From the NCBI RefSeq assembly GCF_040412425.1, contig NC_089742.1, positions 73,827,625-73,891,624 on the forward strand: 64,000 nt of DNA, written 5' to 3'. The notes below the pieces were generated by a model that saw only the letters and a program-made list of their open reading frames with translations, did not search any database and was not told the origin of the DNA. The stretch comes from Macrobrachium rosenbergii. Lineage: Eukaryota > Arthropoda > Malacostraca > Decapoda > Palaemonidae. Shown one piece after another: positions 45,584-56,128 of the stretch. Each line of letters begins with the position of its first letter. Position 1 is the first letter of the stretch. The translations under genes were made by a program, and so were the position numbers.

Positions 45584-46111
45584 ATGGAGCGGATAGGAAT
45601 ATGCAAGAAGGCCTCCAGCCTGTGGGATTCTCCTCTCCACATGGTGCAGAAACCGGATGGCTCCTGGAGACCCTGCGGCGACTACAGGCGGCTCAACCTT
45701 GCAACTGAACCCGGGATCGCACACACCATGGCCCCCCTGACGGAGATCCTGAAAGGCCAACCAAAATCCTTAGTGTGGGGACCCAGCCAGCAGCAGGCCT
45801 TCTCCCTGACGAAGGCCGCCCTCGCCAAGGCAACCGCCTTGGCCCACCAGGACCCCAGCACTCCCCTCCAACTGACGACGGACGCTAGTAGCATCGCATG
45901 CGGAGCCGTCCTGGAGCAGATCGTCGACGGCGCTCCCCAGCCCATCACCTTCTTCAGCAAAAAGTTCAATCCCGCGGAGGCCTGCTACAGCACCTTCAAC
46001 AGGGAACTCAGTGCAGTATACCGGGCAGTCCGGCACTTCAAATTCCTCCTGGAGGGTACGCCCTTCACAATCTACACGGACCACCAGCCGCTGGTCCATG
46101 CCTTCACCTAG
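45584..46111 (+). pseudogene. gypsy copy 2 RT (core deleted) and RNase H
   Basis: Reads HMVQKPDGSWRPCGDYRRLN and NLATEP, then jumps to GIAHTMAPLTEIL. Comparison with copy 1 shows that the equivalent of 32530-33063 (178 codons) is missing in frame at about 45715, removing the fingers-palm core and the YVDD motif. RNase H follows (LTTDASSIACGAVLEQ) and ends at a TAG. Such a copy can move only with enzymes supplied by another element. Confidence 0.88.
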
Positions 46112-46243
46112 CAAGGGGGCGCATGGTCTTCCAGGCAGCAACGACACGTCGCAGCCATCGCAGAGTTCACCTGCTCAGTCAAGTACCTCCCCAGCAGGAA
46201 GAACACTGTAGCAGATGCCCTCTCCAGAATTGAGCTCAACGCA

Positions 46244-47575
46244 ATGCAGCTTGGGATCAACTATGAGGACCTTGCCCGAGAGCAGACCGCCGACCCGGAG
46301 ACTCCAGCCTACCGCACCGCCATCACGTCCCTTACCCCTGGGAGTCCAAACCTCCTCTGCGACGTCAGCACCAGCCAGCCTCACCCCCTGGTGCCTGCCT
46401 CCCGTCACCGCCAGGTATTCAACGTCATCCATGGGCTGTCCCACCCCTCCAGCAGGACGACGGCCAAGCTGCTGACAGAGAAGTTCGTCTGGTATGGGAT
46501 GCGGAAGGACCCGAGGACCTGGGTGAGACAGTGCCTTCAGTGCCGAACCAACAAAGTTAGTCGTCACACCGAGTCTGGGGTAGGCGAGTTTCCACAGCCG
46601 GGGTGGCGGTTCTGCCATATGCACATCAACGTCGTCAGCCCTCTTCCCCCCATCAGGCGGGGCCAGGTATCTCCTGACGATTGTCAACCGCTCAACCAGA
46701 TGGCCCGAAGCTACGCCCATGCAGGAAGCCACCGCCAGCGTGTGCGCCGAGGCCCTCCTTTCCAGCTGGATCAGCTGCTTCGGCGTCCTGGACCACATAA
46801 CCACCGACAGGGCCCTGCCTTCCTGTCCGAATTGTGGTCCGCCCTGGCACGCCTGCTGGGAACATCTCACCACACCACCACTGCCTACAACCCTGCAGCC
46901 AACGGCTTGGTCAAGCATTTCCACAGGTCCCTGAAGGCGTCCCTCATGGCCCGCTGCACTGCTGAGGATTGGAAATACCAGCTGCCGTGGGTCCTCCTCG
47001 GGCTGAGAACCGCCCCCAGAGCCAATGGCGACCCGTCCGCAGCCGAGAAAATCTACGGAGAGCCTCTGGTAGTCCCGGGCGAACTAGTCACGGAGGACCG
47101 CCACAACCCATCAGTCCAGAGGCTTCGCGATATAGTCGGCAAGTTCGCCCCCTGTAAGCGGACATATATTGACAGGTCAGTCACCTTCACGCTGCCCAGC
47201 TTGTCCTCCACCACTCACGTCTTTGTCAGGGATGACGCCGTCCGTCCACCACTGACCAGGCCCTACAGGGCCCCCTTCCACGTGCTGGAAAGGAATAACA
47301 AGGCTTTCCGGCTCGCCCTCCACAGAAAGGACGACTGGGTATCGGTCAACCGCATCAAGCCTGCCCTCCTGGAGGAGGACACAGACGTCACCGCACTGCA
47401 CTCTCTGCCTGAACAGTCGTCTCCGCAGCCGGGCCGCCGCAGAAAGAGGACGCGCGGCCGCCCCCGGAAACATCCGCCCACACCCACAGCCAGCTGCTCC
47501 CACGCACAGGGCAAACCCCCGCTCACTTCACGCAGCCACGGCACTCTTCAACACCCCAGCAGATACATCGATTAA
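46244..47575 (+). pseudogene. gypsy copy 2 integrase (long open frame, catalytic centre lost)
   Basis: 443 codons stay open. The zinc-binding part (HGLSHPSSRTTAKLL..QCLQC) and the C-terminal part are good: [33 protein letters not shown] (a GPY/F-like module) and an AT-hook-like RTRGRPRK near the end. In the middle a C-run at 46646-46651 has one base too many, and near 46808 one base is lacking, so about 160 nt are read in the wrong frame. The first catalytic Asp reads Asn in [10 protein letters not shown], and TTD falls in the wrong frame. Confidence 0.85.
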
Positions 47576-47611
47576 CCAGATGTTACCCACGTCTTTGGCG
47601 GGGGCAGTATT

Positions 47612-48002
47612 TGTAAAGTCCCCGCTAAGCAGGTTTTCTGTGGTGGCGACCCGTTTTCTTTGCCTCTCCTAGGATCGCCGCTCCTAGGATAACGGGTCAT
47701 GCAAATTCAGACATACCCAAATATATAAATTGTTTTATGTAAATATTTACCTGCTACCAACTTGTATGTTATGTGTTTCCTTTTCTCAGGTATCAGAATG
47801 TATTCAACTCTGCTATTGCTCATTTGTGTAACTCAAAGTGTGTTTGTTTATTGTATTTATTGTCAAATGTTATTGACCTCAGGTCACCCTAGTTCTCATT
47901 GTATTCCTCGGCCTGACGTCAGTCCGCCGCTATATAAACTGCCTGTGTCCTCAATAAAGCAGCAGTAACCTTATCCTGCTCGTTTCTTTCGCACCTCTTA
48001 AA
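47612..48002 (+). repeat. gypsy copy 2, 3' LTR
   Basis: TGTAAAGTCCCCGCTAAGC to CACCTCTTAAA, preceded by a GGCGGGGGCAG polypurine tract. AAGC at 48003-48006 repeats the AAGC at 43479-43482, a perfect 4-bp target duplication. Confidence 0.93.
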
Positions 48003-48423
48003 AAGCCTCCCCATGCATGCTGCACTACTCAGTGGAAGAAGGGGATTGTAACTGGAATTAATTCTAAAAATAATGTCTGTGGATCGTATGCCATGTCATC
48101 TGTTAGACTTGCATGGGATTGAGCTGCCAAGTTCTTCAGGGGTCTAGTGAAGAGGAGGTGAATGAAGAAAGGGATGATGATAACAGGAGATATCCCAGCA
48201 GGAGAAAAAGCCATACTCCTGCCTGGATGAGGGACTATGAGTTGGAGTGCCTGGAGGAGGAACTTTGAGTTGGAGTTGATTTCTGCTAATGGTACTGTAC
48301 AAAGATTGTTGTTGTTGTCTGCTTGGTTTTGTGTTTTGTTTGATGTAATTGTTTCAGTGTAATAAGTAAAAAAAATTGTTTTTGCTTTCAATTTTGATCT
48401 GAAGATCATTTGGGCATGCAGTC
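48003..48423 (+). pseudogene. element H integrase C-terminal tail and 3' region
   Basis: Across the gypsy copy 2 insertion the frame resumes: VWVK before, then PPHACCTTQWKKGIVTGI and NSKNNVC after, an SH3-like integrase tail. It then runs into non-coding, T-rich sequence up to the terminal repeat. Confidence 0.75.
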
Positions 48424-48662
48424 TAGGGGATTGGGTCGGGGTTTGTAGAGGTAAACATGGGGAGGGGTTGGTATAGGTGAAGGAAGCATGGTTGGGAGAG
48501 AGTCCATGGCGGTTTTGGGAGATAGGTTGTGGTTGTTGGGATGTCCCAGTCTGTTGTTTCATAGGTGGTTCTTTTAGGGTTGTAAGTTTTTGGAATTAGT
48601 CACCCTGTACTGAAGTCTAGTAAGGTGAGTGTTTGGTTATGCATTTTTCATGTTATTCTGAA
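48424..48662 (+). repeat. right terminal repeat of element H
   Basis: Homologous to 29186-29480 but without the 63-bp duplication. It ends at TTATTCTGAAC, directly against BEL LTR sequence. Confidence 0.6.
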
Positions 48663-48666
48663 CTAC

Positions 48667-49255
48667 ACAAAAAATATTTTTTGCAAGTATCACATTTTTT
48701 ATAAATCTGAATCTCTAACGATATTTTCAATTAAATATTCATATTTTAGTAGTTAAGTAAACCCTTGTATTTGTATGTACAGGGACTTCTATGTCTCCAC
48801 GATCCTTGGACACGTCATTAGCTGATATACATCAGACCTGACAAGGAAATGAAAGCTCTGGTAACATAGTACCAAAGTACCGCAGCACTATACTACCAAT
48901 ACTACCACCGCTAGCACTCTCAACTACCATCACCATCGCTCAAGACAAGACGACAGATGGTGTTACTTCTGAGAAACTTCGAAGGCGATTATATTTGGCT
49001 GATTGGGTGATCAGTATCTAATTTCTGCACACATTTGTTGATGGATTGTTTCCTGGAGATACTGATGTATTAATGTGGCTGAAGGGACGTCTTTTCAAGT
49101 CACAGATGTTCGTAAGGTGTACAAAATTGATCATAAGGAAATAAGCACATCGTAGGGGGGTGCGAGGTGAAGGATAATTCATGGCTGAGGAAGACGGCAA
49201 GTTCCAAGATTTGAAGATGGCGAGAGTTCCAAGATCTTCACTGCTGGCGGCCTAA
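48667..49255 (+). repeat. BEL/Pao LTR fragment
   Basis: Homologous to 24598-25090, with an extra segment of about 70 bp (about 49040-49110) absent from the left copy. It breaks off after GCTGGCGGCCTAAC, where DIRS-C text begins. Confidence 0.75.
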
Positions 49256-49264
49256 CGTATCGTA

Positions 49265-49660
49265 AGTGATTGCTGAAAGAACTAATCTTGGTGTCTCCAT
49301 CTTGAAAGGAGTCACTCAAAGGTATTTGTTCTGGGTTGATGCCTTCTCTACAGAAAAGGCGGCTGTAAAACCTGATGACTCTTCTTTCACTATTTCTACA
49401 GCCCCCTAGTCCAGCATGTTCTGAACCTCTTGCTGAAGAGCCCTCTGCTTGGGGAAGTCTTTCCAGTAGGAGGGGAACTTGAGAGGTATTGGTGACAAAA
49501 GTGGTTTCTGCTGGAAGGGGACGATGTACCCTTTCATGATTATTTGTACTGTACTGTCCATTTCTCTACACCAGCTTTCTGCCACTCTTTCCACTTGTAC
49601 CCTAGACAGCCCCCACTTTGGTCTGAAGAAGATGAGAGACAAAATCTTTATCTACTGGCT
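49265..49660 (-). pseudogene. DIRS-C reverse transcriptase N-terminal part
   Basis: Frame 49642-49406 reads GYIVPFQQKPLLSPIPL, FPKQRALQQEVQNMLD and a stop. Then GAVEIVKEESSGF and, at the edge, FKMETPRLVLSAIT. These are the characteristic opening blocks of DIRS RTs. The loop between SSGF and FKMET is shortened. Confidence 0.75.
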
Positions 49661-51007
49661 CCCCTTGTGCCCATAGCATTGAGTTTGTCAGACCAGGGGG
49701 TGGGGAGCAGTGGACCGGTATTGTTGTCTACCCCTGGATTGGGAGCCTTGACGAAACCTCTGCTGAAAAGGTTGTCCCGTAGATCTGGGCTGTATACCCT
49801 GGCTGTTGGAACTGAAAGGTTGTCTTCTTCTGTATTCCAACTACCGGAACAATCGTGAAGGGGACCATCAGACTGAGTGGTAAGTGGGGTGCTAACGTGA
49901 TGCCTGGATCTTTGCAGTACCGGATGGTTCTTTTCATACCGCCCATTCTTGCAGGGGTCACTGTGCCGCGTTATGCTTTCTGAGCGGGAATGGGAGGTGA
50001 CCAGAGACAGTGTGCGACGGGGAAAGTCCGCTTGGTGTCTGGATCTTTGCAGTACCGGATGGTTCTTTTCATACCACCCATTCTTGCAGGAGTCATTGTG
50101 CTGCGTTACACTTTCTGAATGGGAGGTGACCAGAGACAGTGTGCGACGGGGAGATTCCGCTTGGTGCCTGGATCTGTGAGGCACTGGCTGACTTCTCTCT
50201 CCGTGTGACTTCTTTCCAAGAATGGTACTGTGCTGAGTCACTCTTCTAGAACATGACCAAAGGGTTCTCTAGAAGTGACGGAATGGCATCTGTGACGAGA
50301 GGCTAGAAGTTTCTTGCTGTGTTTCACCGATTTCGAGGAAGCAAGGTGCCAAGTACTTTCTGGAATGTGATCGGGGGATGCTCTTGGATGAAGGTGATGA
50401 CTGGTAGTCCTTCCACACTGGAGAAGAATTAGGACAGCGACGTTTCGAAATTCTTGGTGAAAGATTGGAGGAGGAGTGTGAGTCGGAAGAGGCAGATCTA
50501 CTTCTCTTCAGCCGAGCACCACTAGGACCCAGTACCGGGCTGACAAATTCGGAAGAGGCCACCTTCCCCCTGCTCTGCTGGTATCCACTGGGACCCAGTT
50601 TGGGCTAGACAGGAAACCGCTATGTTCCTTACTCCCGCTCTGGCTACTCCCTGTTTTCTTTGCCACATTAGTCATTTCACTAACATTCTCTGCTCCTTTA
50701 TTGAAAAATTTAGACAGACAGAGGTGACATCATCTCTTGCTGAATAAGTGTCATCTGATCAGGGGAAGAAATAGACAGGAGATTCTACCTGGAGTAACGG
50801 GCAACAGAGAGGAAGCAAAGATGGCAGAGATGGTGTGCAAGTAATGGAGGGAGTGGTTTTTTCCATGGAAGACAGCATAGGTTTCTTCCTCCCCCTCTTT
50901 TCAAACTTTTCCCATTGCGAGGTTGTCCAAGATTCGCACTCTCGACAAGTCATTGTTCGAGAACAACTTTGTCCTCTGCACTTAGAACACAAGCACTTAG
51001 AACACAA
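49660..51007 (-). pseudogene. DIRS-C Gag-like ORF1 remnant
   Basis: Starts near 51007 with MCSKCLCSKCRGQSCSRTMT and CRECESWTTSQWEKFEKRGR, matching the Cys-rich start of DIRS-B ORF1 (CSRENTCSECKDWDECKW). The body is rich in Ser, Arg and His. A block of about 125 bp is repeated around 49905-50175 (TGGATCTTTGCAGTACCGG, GAGGTGACCAGAGACAG), giving repeated RSRHQAESPRRTLSLVTSHS-like peptide text. Confidence 0.65.
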
Positions 51008-51429
51008 ACAATGTGGTTAACATTAAGCGGGGACAAAAACTTTCCACAAGCCTTCCTTTTCCTGCAGTCCCCGTACATCTACGAGACACTGGTTTGACTG
51101 TGACCTTCATGACTGGGAAAAAAACTCACTAGAGACAGTCAATAAAACTTACTTCCATCAGAGAGGAAATTACAGGGAAAAATACGAGTGAAAAATCCAA
51201 AGTTGCTACAGCAAGTAACAAATACACAGAGCATAAAAAAGCACATCTTTAAGCTGCGAAAGCTAAGAACAAATTGGGGGTGCGAGCTCCTGGATGCACC
51301 TCAAGTAGCTAGTGCTACGCTTCAAAGCGATTCTTTTCGTAGGTGTCTGCGCATGCATGCCTAAGGATGTCCTGATCACATGATGTTGTGGGTTTGTTTC
51401 CATATGGGAACAACTCTAATTATCACTGT

Positions 51430-51546
51430 ACTCTGCATCTCTAATATTGTTACAGCTTTGTGCAGACTATACATTTCTAATATTGCTACAGCTATGTGCA
51501 GACTTCTGCATTTCTAATATTGTTACAGCTTTGTGCAGACCTGCAA
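51430..51546. repeat. three-unit tandem repeat, ~37 bp
   Basis: Three adjacent units of CATTTCTAATATTGTTACAG plus CTTTGTGCAGACTTCTG, with small length differences. Confidence 0.8.
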
Positions 51547-51559
51547 TATAGATGATTCC

Positions 51560-52478
51560 AGCACAAAGATTATGACTTACATATTAGATAAAATAAGCAA
51601 TAAGCATAATGAAACTGAAAGATGTAAAAGGCAAAGTAGTCTTTGTTATTAAGAAAGACTTAATAATTCACATAGCTTTACAACTTTAAAATGAGAGCCC
51701 TTATATTATATGTGGAAGGGTTGCAAAAGCATACCAGTCTCTTCATGACAGCTTAAAAAAAGTATACAGTACGGACAACATAGGTATTTAGATTAAAACT
51801 ACCAACAATAAATGTTCCAGTCATATATTATTAGCACAAAATGCTGACATTTTATTTTTTTCAAACAAAGAGTAAAACACCATCTCCTTACACAAAATTT
51901 CAAATGATAAATAAATACTTTAATATTTCTTAATGGAAAAAAGCTGTCACAATACCTTGACAGTTGTGTAATAACATTTCTATAAGAATAATTATTTAAG
52001 TTGAAGCATACAAACTATTGTTTCAGATCAATCACACAACTAATTCTTCAAAAAAAATAATAAAATATAAACCACTCACACATAAGCACCCTGATAAAAA
52101 TCACCATCAACAATCTGCAAATGCACAGGCTATCTTGTTAGGTTTTCTGTAGATAATACAAATCTAAAATACAGTACCAGACTATAATTCCAAAGCCTAT
52201 GTCACAATAAACCAAGATCTCACATACATCATCACAAAACCATTACTGTACTTTTATAATGTGTTCTGAGAAACTTTTGTTCTCCATTATTGCAGGTGAA
52301 ATTTCCTAGTTAATAATTTCCAAAATATCTTAAAACTACGTAACTGGTTAGCCCAGGGCAAAAGAGAGTTTTCAGAGTCCAGTCACAGTTACTATATGAT
52401 ATATTTCTTATTCTAACTCATAAAACACTATCAGGATGAGTAACCAAAATAACTCTTTAAATATCACCATAACATATT
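51560..52478 (-). other. 3' UTR and downstream region of the UBE2J2-like gene
   Basis: AT-rich and without ORFs. On the - strand an AATAAA (plus-strand TTTATT near 51850) could end the transcript; others are possible. Confidence 0.45.
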
Positions 52479-52709
52479 CTATCCTTCGTCTTCACTCAAA
52501 GAAGAGACAACATATTTCACAGTCAAGGCAAATAATGCAAAGCCGATGACCACCAATAGATTTGTAAGGGCTGACATCTGGCTTGCTTCACCATTTCTAT
52601 TTAAATTATCGTTACTTGATGAATTTCTTCTATTTTGGCAACTTACTTCAGCTGCTCTTGCTCTTTCTGCAAGTTCTTGTTCTCGACGAATTATTTTATT
52701 TTGGATCTC
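52479..52709 (-). CDS. UBE2J2: UBE2J2-type tail-anchored ubiquitin-conjugating enzyme, terminal coding exon
   Basis: A 231-nt exon: acceptor TTCTGTTTCAG on the - strand just above 52709, then 76 codons and TAA. It begins with EIQNKIIRREQELAERARAA, corresponding to the helix after the UBC fold. A polar Asn/Ser linker follows, then a C-terminal membrane segment, SALTNLLVVIGFALFALTVK, ending YVVSSLSEDEG. Human UBE2J2 ends in a closely similar hydrophobic anchor followed by a YV..S motif. UBE2J enzymes sit in the ER membrane and work in ER-associated degradation. The catalytic-Cys exons are not in the window; I found no UBC motif in 52.7-64 kb on the - strand. Confidence 0.82.
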   Translation of the reverse strand, partial: EIQNKIIRREQELAERARAAEVSCQNRRNSSSNDNLNRNGEASQMSALTNLLVVIGFALFALTVKYVVSSLSEDEG

Positions 52710-53589
52710 CTGAAACAGAAACTTCATATAATTATGTTATAAAATTAAATCACTTCTCAAAACATCCCATAGTTTCTACAATGAACATACAAATATTACC
52801 CTTTGCTGCCATTATCAGTCTAATGTTGATAATTTCCTTCCAATAGAAAGCATGAGATATTTATATAATCAAAAGCATGTAACAATTTTCTTTTCAAATA
52901 GTAAAAAAATGTTTTACCTATCATTTTCACAAGTATAACTCAAAGGTAGCATGATATGTACATAACATTAAAAAAAAATGCATAATTTTCAAACTTTATA
53001 AATACAAACATCTTTTATGCAATGTTAACTGCCTGCTACAGTAATTTTCAAACATGTAAAAACCAACATCTTTTATGCAATATTAACTGCCTGCTACAGT
53101 AAGTGGTATGATTACAAAAGGAGCAGACCTCCCGTACCCAGTAGCACTCACACTAATATGGCAAAAACTTAATGAATATGCCCGTAGCCCTGATGTGTAC
53201 CAACGGGAAAGGCTTGGGAGAAGAGACTTATGATAAAAGTAATTACACACCCATTGTCTATTTGGAGTCCAGATTCACAAATGTTGAAGTGAACTCTTCT
53301 GTTACTAGGATTAAACACTTGAAGACCTTAAGTGTCTCCCTGCTCAACAATATGAGACAATCTGCCATATCTTTCCTATACCGGACAGAACTTAAAATCT
53401 GTACAAATACTGCTTCTTAAGTTCCTAAAAACTAGGACACTGAGTAAAATGTCATCTTGTAAGTGGAAAAAAGGGACTATATAACATTAAACCTCAAATG
53501 AGAACTGATTGTAACCAATATTATTGATAGATGCTAATTGCCCACATTATCTGCATGCATGCATATCCAAAAAAATGAACTAAATTATC
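52710..53589 (-). other. presumed intron of the UBE2J2-like gene
   Basis: No coding motif was recognised. A diverged two-unit tandem repeat of about 59 bp lies at about 52995-53105 (CATCTTTTATGCAATGTTAA and TGCCTGCTACAGTAA in each). Confidence 0.5.
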
Positions 53590-53604
53590 TTTTAATATAA
53601 GTTA

Positions 53605-53790
53605 TATGAGTAACTTACCAAGTAATTACTTAGCTAACGATTATGCTCGAACGGCATCCTAAATTAAAAATTCGCGGTAACATGTCAGCTGCAAAGCAGG
53701 GGGTGACAGGCCCCGCCCACTGCAATGGGAGCGTAGGAGCGACTTAACGCCAATGGAATCATTCCCTTTTATGCCGCGCTGCCGACAGCA
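53605..53790 (+). repeat. DIRS-B left inverted terminal repeat
   Basis: CCAAGTAATTACTTAGCTAA, GATTATGCTCG, GGGGGTGACAGG and CCCACTGCAATGGGAG all recur inverted at the right end. Confidence 0.88.
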
Positions 53791-53999
53791 TGTCACACTC
53801 TGCAGTCCTGCCTGATTTGCCAGTTGTTGCACGCTCACGGAAGTTGAAGTATTTCACTTTCGTTTGGCTCAAACTGTTGCCTTTTTGGTTTCGTCACTGC
53901 AATTAGTATTTTTCTTCTAGTTAGGTATCTCTGATTCTAGCGCTTCCAGTTGCTGCTATTGTAGCGAGGGCTGTAAGGCTAGATTAACTAAACTTTATG

Positions 54000-55890
54000 A
54001 TGCACAGACCATGTGCACTAAGTGAAGGGGGCAGGTGTGTTCTAGGGAGAATACATGTTCAGAGTGCAAGGACTGGGATGAATGTAAATGGAAGGTGCTT
54101 GAATCTCATCTTTGTAGACTTGAGAAGAATAGGCTAAGGCAGGTGGCCACTTGGGCCAAAAGTAGGGCCCCTCTGTTAGTAGAGATTCTTCACTTAAGCC
54201 TAGGACAGACTCTAGCCTTGCTCTTCCTTCTACTCCTAAACACACACTCTCTCCAATTCTTAGTCTCCCTCTATCCCTCCACATGCTACTGTGCTTCTGA
54301 CCCCGATGCCAAAGCCAGTCTTGAGGCTAGAATCGAGTCCAAATTTGACAAGAAAATTAGTCTAGTGGTTAATTTGGTGTCGGAGATAGGGGCATCCCTA
54401 CATGTCCTTATGGACAAAGCTTTCAGTGATAAAGTAAGTGAAGTGTTAATGGAGGAGGTGGTTTCCTGTCCCTTTGGTTCTCCTAGATGAAGGTCACTGT
54501 CCCACTCCCCTGTACCTGGGAGAAGACATACCAGAGGTCCAAGGGAGGCTGGCAGGATTAGCGCACGGGTTGCTGCCCCTCAATCAAGCCTGTTGCTAGA
54601 TCCCAGGCTTCGACCGGCTGCCACTGGAAAGGCATGTTGTTGGACTCAGATTCCGACCGCAGGCTTCGTAGATGCTTCCTTAATTCGTCTTGGCCACTGA
54701 GAAGGCACATGGATGACTAGACTTCTGCTTCCCCATTGCCGGTCAAAGTCATGGGACACCTTCAACAACCCGCTTCCATCCTGCAGCTATGGTGTGGATC
54801 CTTCAGTTTTCAGCTTGGTTCAGTTAACTGCACATCCATGGGATTCTCCAGTTTCATTCTCTCCCAAGGATTCCAAATGCCTGAAGCATCGTTCTAAGTG
54901 CCTGTCGCCTGAGACCCCATCTTGCCTTGAGACGCCTGCTCCTGAGAGCCCAGCATCTGCTCCCATGCGCCAGCTCTTGCTCCCACACGCCCAGCTCTTG
55001 CTCCCATGCACCCAGTTCCCACTCCAGCATGCCCAGCACCCGCTCCTTTGTGTCCAGCTGCGGACTCCGAGCGCCCGGCGCCATCATCCAGGCACCCGAT
55101 TCCTACTTGTCATCAACCGTCTTCATCTCTCGAACGCCAAGTTTCAGCCTTGGGGCCAGACGACCATTCACTGGCACCCATCAAGGAACAGCTGTTGGAG
55201 ATCTTGAGCTTCATCAGGAAAGCGCCCTCTTCGAAACCACCTCAAGATTTGTCCCTGTCTCCGATCTCTTTGGAAGACAAAGAGGAGATCGAACAAGAGG
55301 CTTCTCCTCCCACAGCTTATGTGTCTATTCTTTGGTTCCTCCTGGCAAGTTTTCCCACTTTTTTTGGCCCGGCTGCTCTGTCATCTTCTGCTTCTTCCTT
55401 CCTTATGAGAAGCCTTCCTGAAGAGCACTCTTGACTTCCCAAGATGGTGCCTTCTTCCTCTTCTAAGAAAGCAATGAAGGAGATTGAAGACTGGCTCTCA
55501 ATGAAGAGAGAGCAGGGCAAAGCGACTTTTGCCCAACCTCCCTCTCGTCTGGTCAAGAGGAAATATCAGCCGTACATCACTGGGGAGGCTCCCTCTCTGG
55601 TCTTATTGACTCTTCTCATCAGTCAGCCTTCACTTCGGCCAAAAGTTTTCTTCTCCTCCTCGGGACTGGATCATCTCGTTAAGAACCTCTTCAAGGTTTT
55701 TGAAGTTATAAGTTTTCTGGACTGGACAGTAGGAGCCCTTGCAAAGGAGATCAAGGACTTTAAGGGCTTGGACAAACTCTTCGCAGACCTGTTCAGTGTT
55801 CTTTCTTGCACTGACAAAGCCATCAGGAATGGCTCTTCAGAACTCGCGGCTCTTTATGCTTTCGGAGTTCTTAAAAAGAGAGAACTTTAG
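54000..55890 (+). pseudogene. DIRS-B ORF1 (Gag-like) remnant
   Basis: Starts with a Cys-rich block, CSRENTCSECKDWDECKWK (54041-54100), then a helical stretch. A Pro/Ala-rich low-complexity section lies around 54930-55110, overlapping in three frames. A final block at 55444-55890 includes FSSSGLDHLVKNLFKVFEVI and SFLDWTVGALAKEIKDFK. That last block is characteristic of DIRS Gag C-terminal regions. Frame changes separate the parts. Confidence 0.75.
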
Positions 55891-56128
55891 TGCTCCTTCA
55901 CCACAGGAGGAGTCACGCCTTCACAGAGATCCACCTTGTTATTTTCTCCGTTGGATTCTTCTCACCTTTTTCCCCAGTCGATTGTGGAAGAGATTGCATC
56001 GCATCTTCAGAAGAAATCCACCCCAGACCTGCTTGCACAGTCTTCTACACACCCCAAGAGTTCTTTGTCTTTGTCATTCATTCCAAAGATGACCTCTCCG
56101 CTACAACTGCATCCCTTTCTTGGGAATA

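Larger units (their letters stand above)
49256..51300 (-). mobile_element. DIRS-C: fragment of a third DIRS element
   Basis: Reading right to left: a Cys-rich Gag start, a Ser/Arg/His-rich Gag body, then the N-terminal part of RT, which ends at 49265 at the BEL LTR junction. The terminal repeats, RT core and recombinase are absent. The right limit near 51300 is approximate. Confidence 0.7.

Noticed and set aside
53172..53420. 82-codon frame between the UBE2J2 exon and DIRS-B
   Set aside because: No domain, no splice signals in frame, and it is on the strand opposite to the gene; treated as chance.
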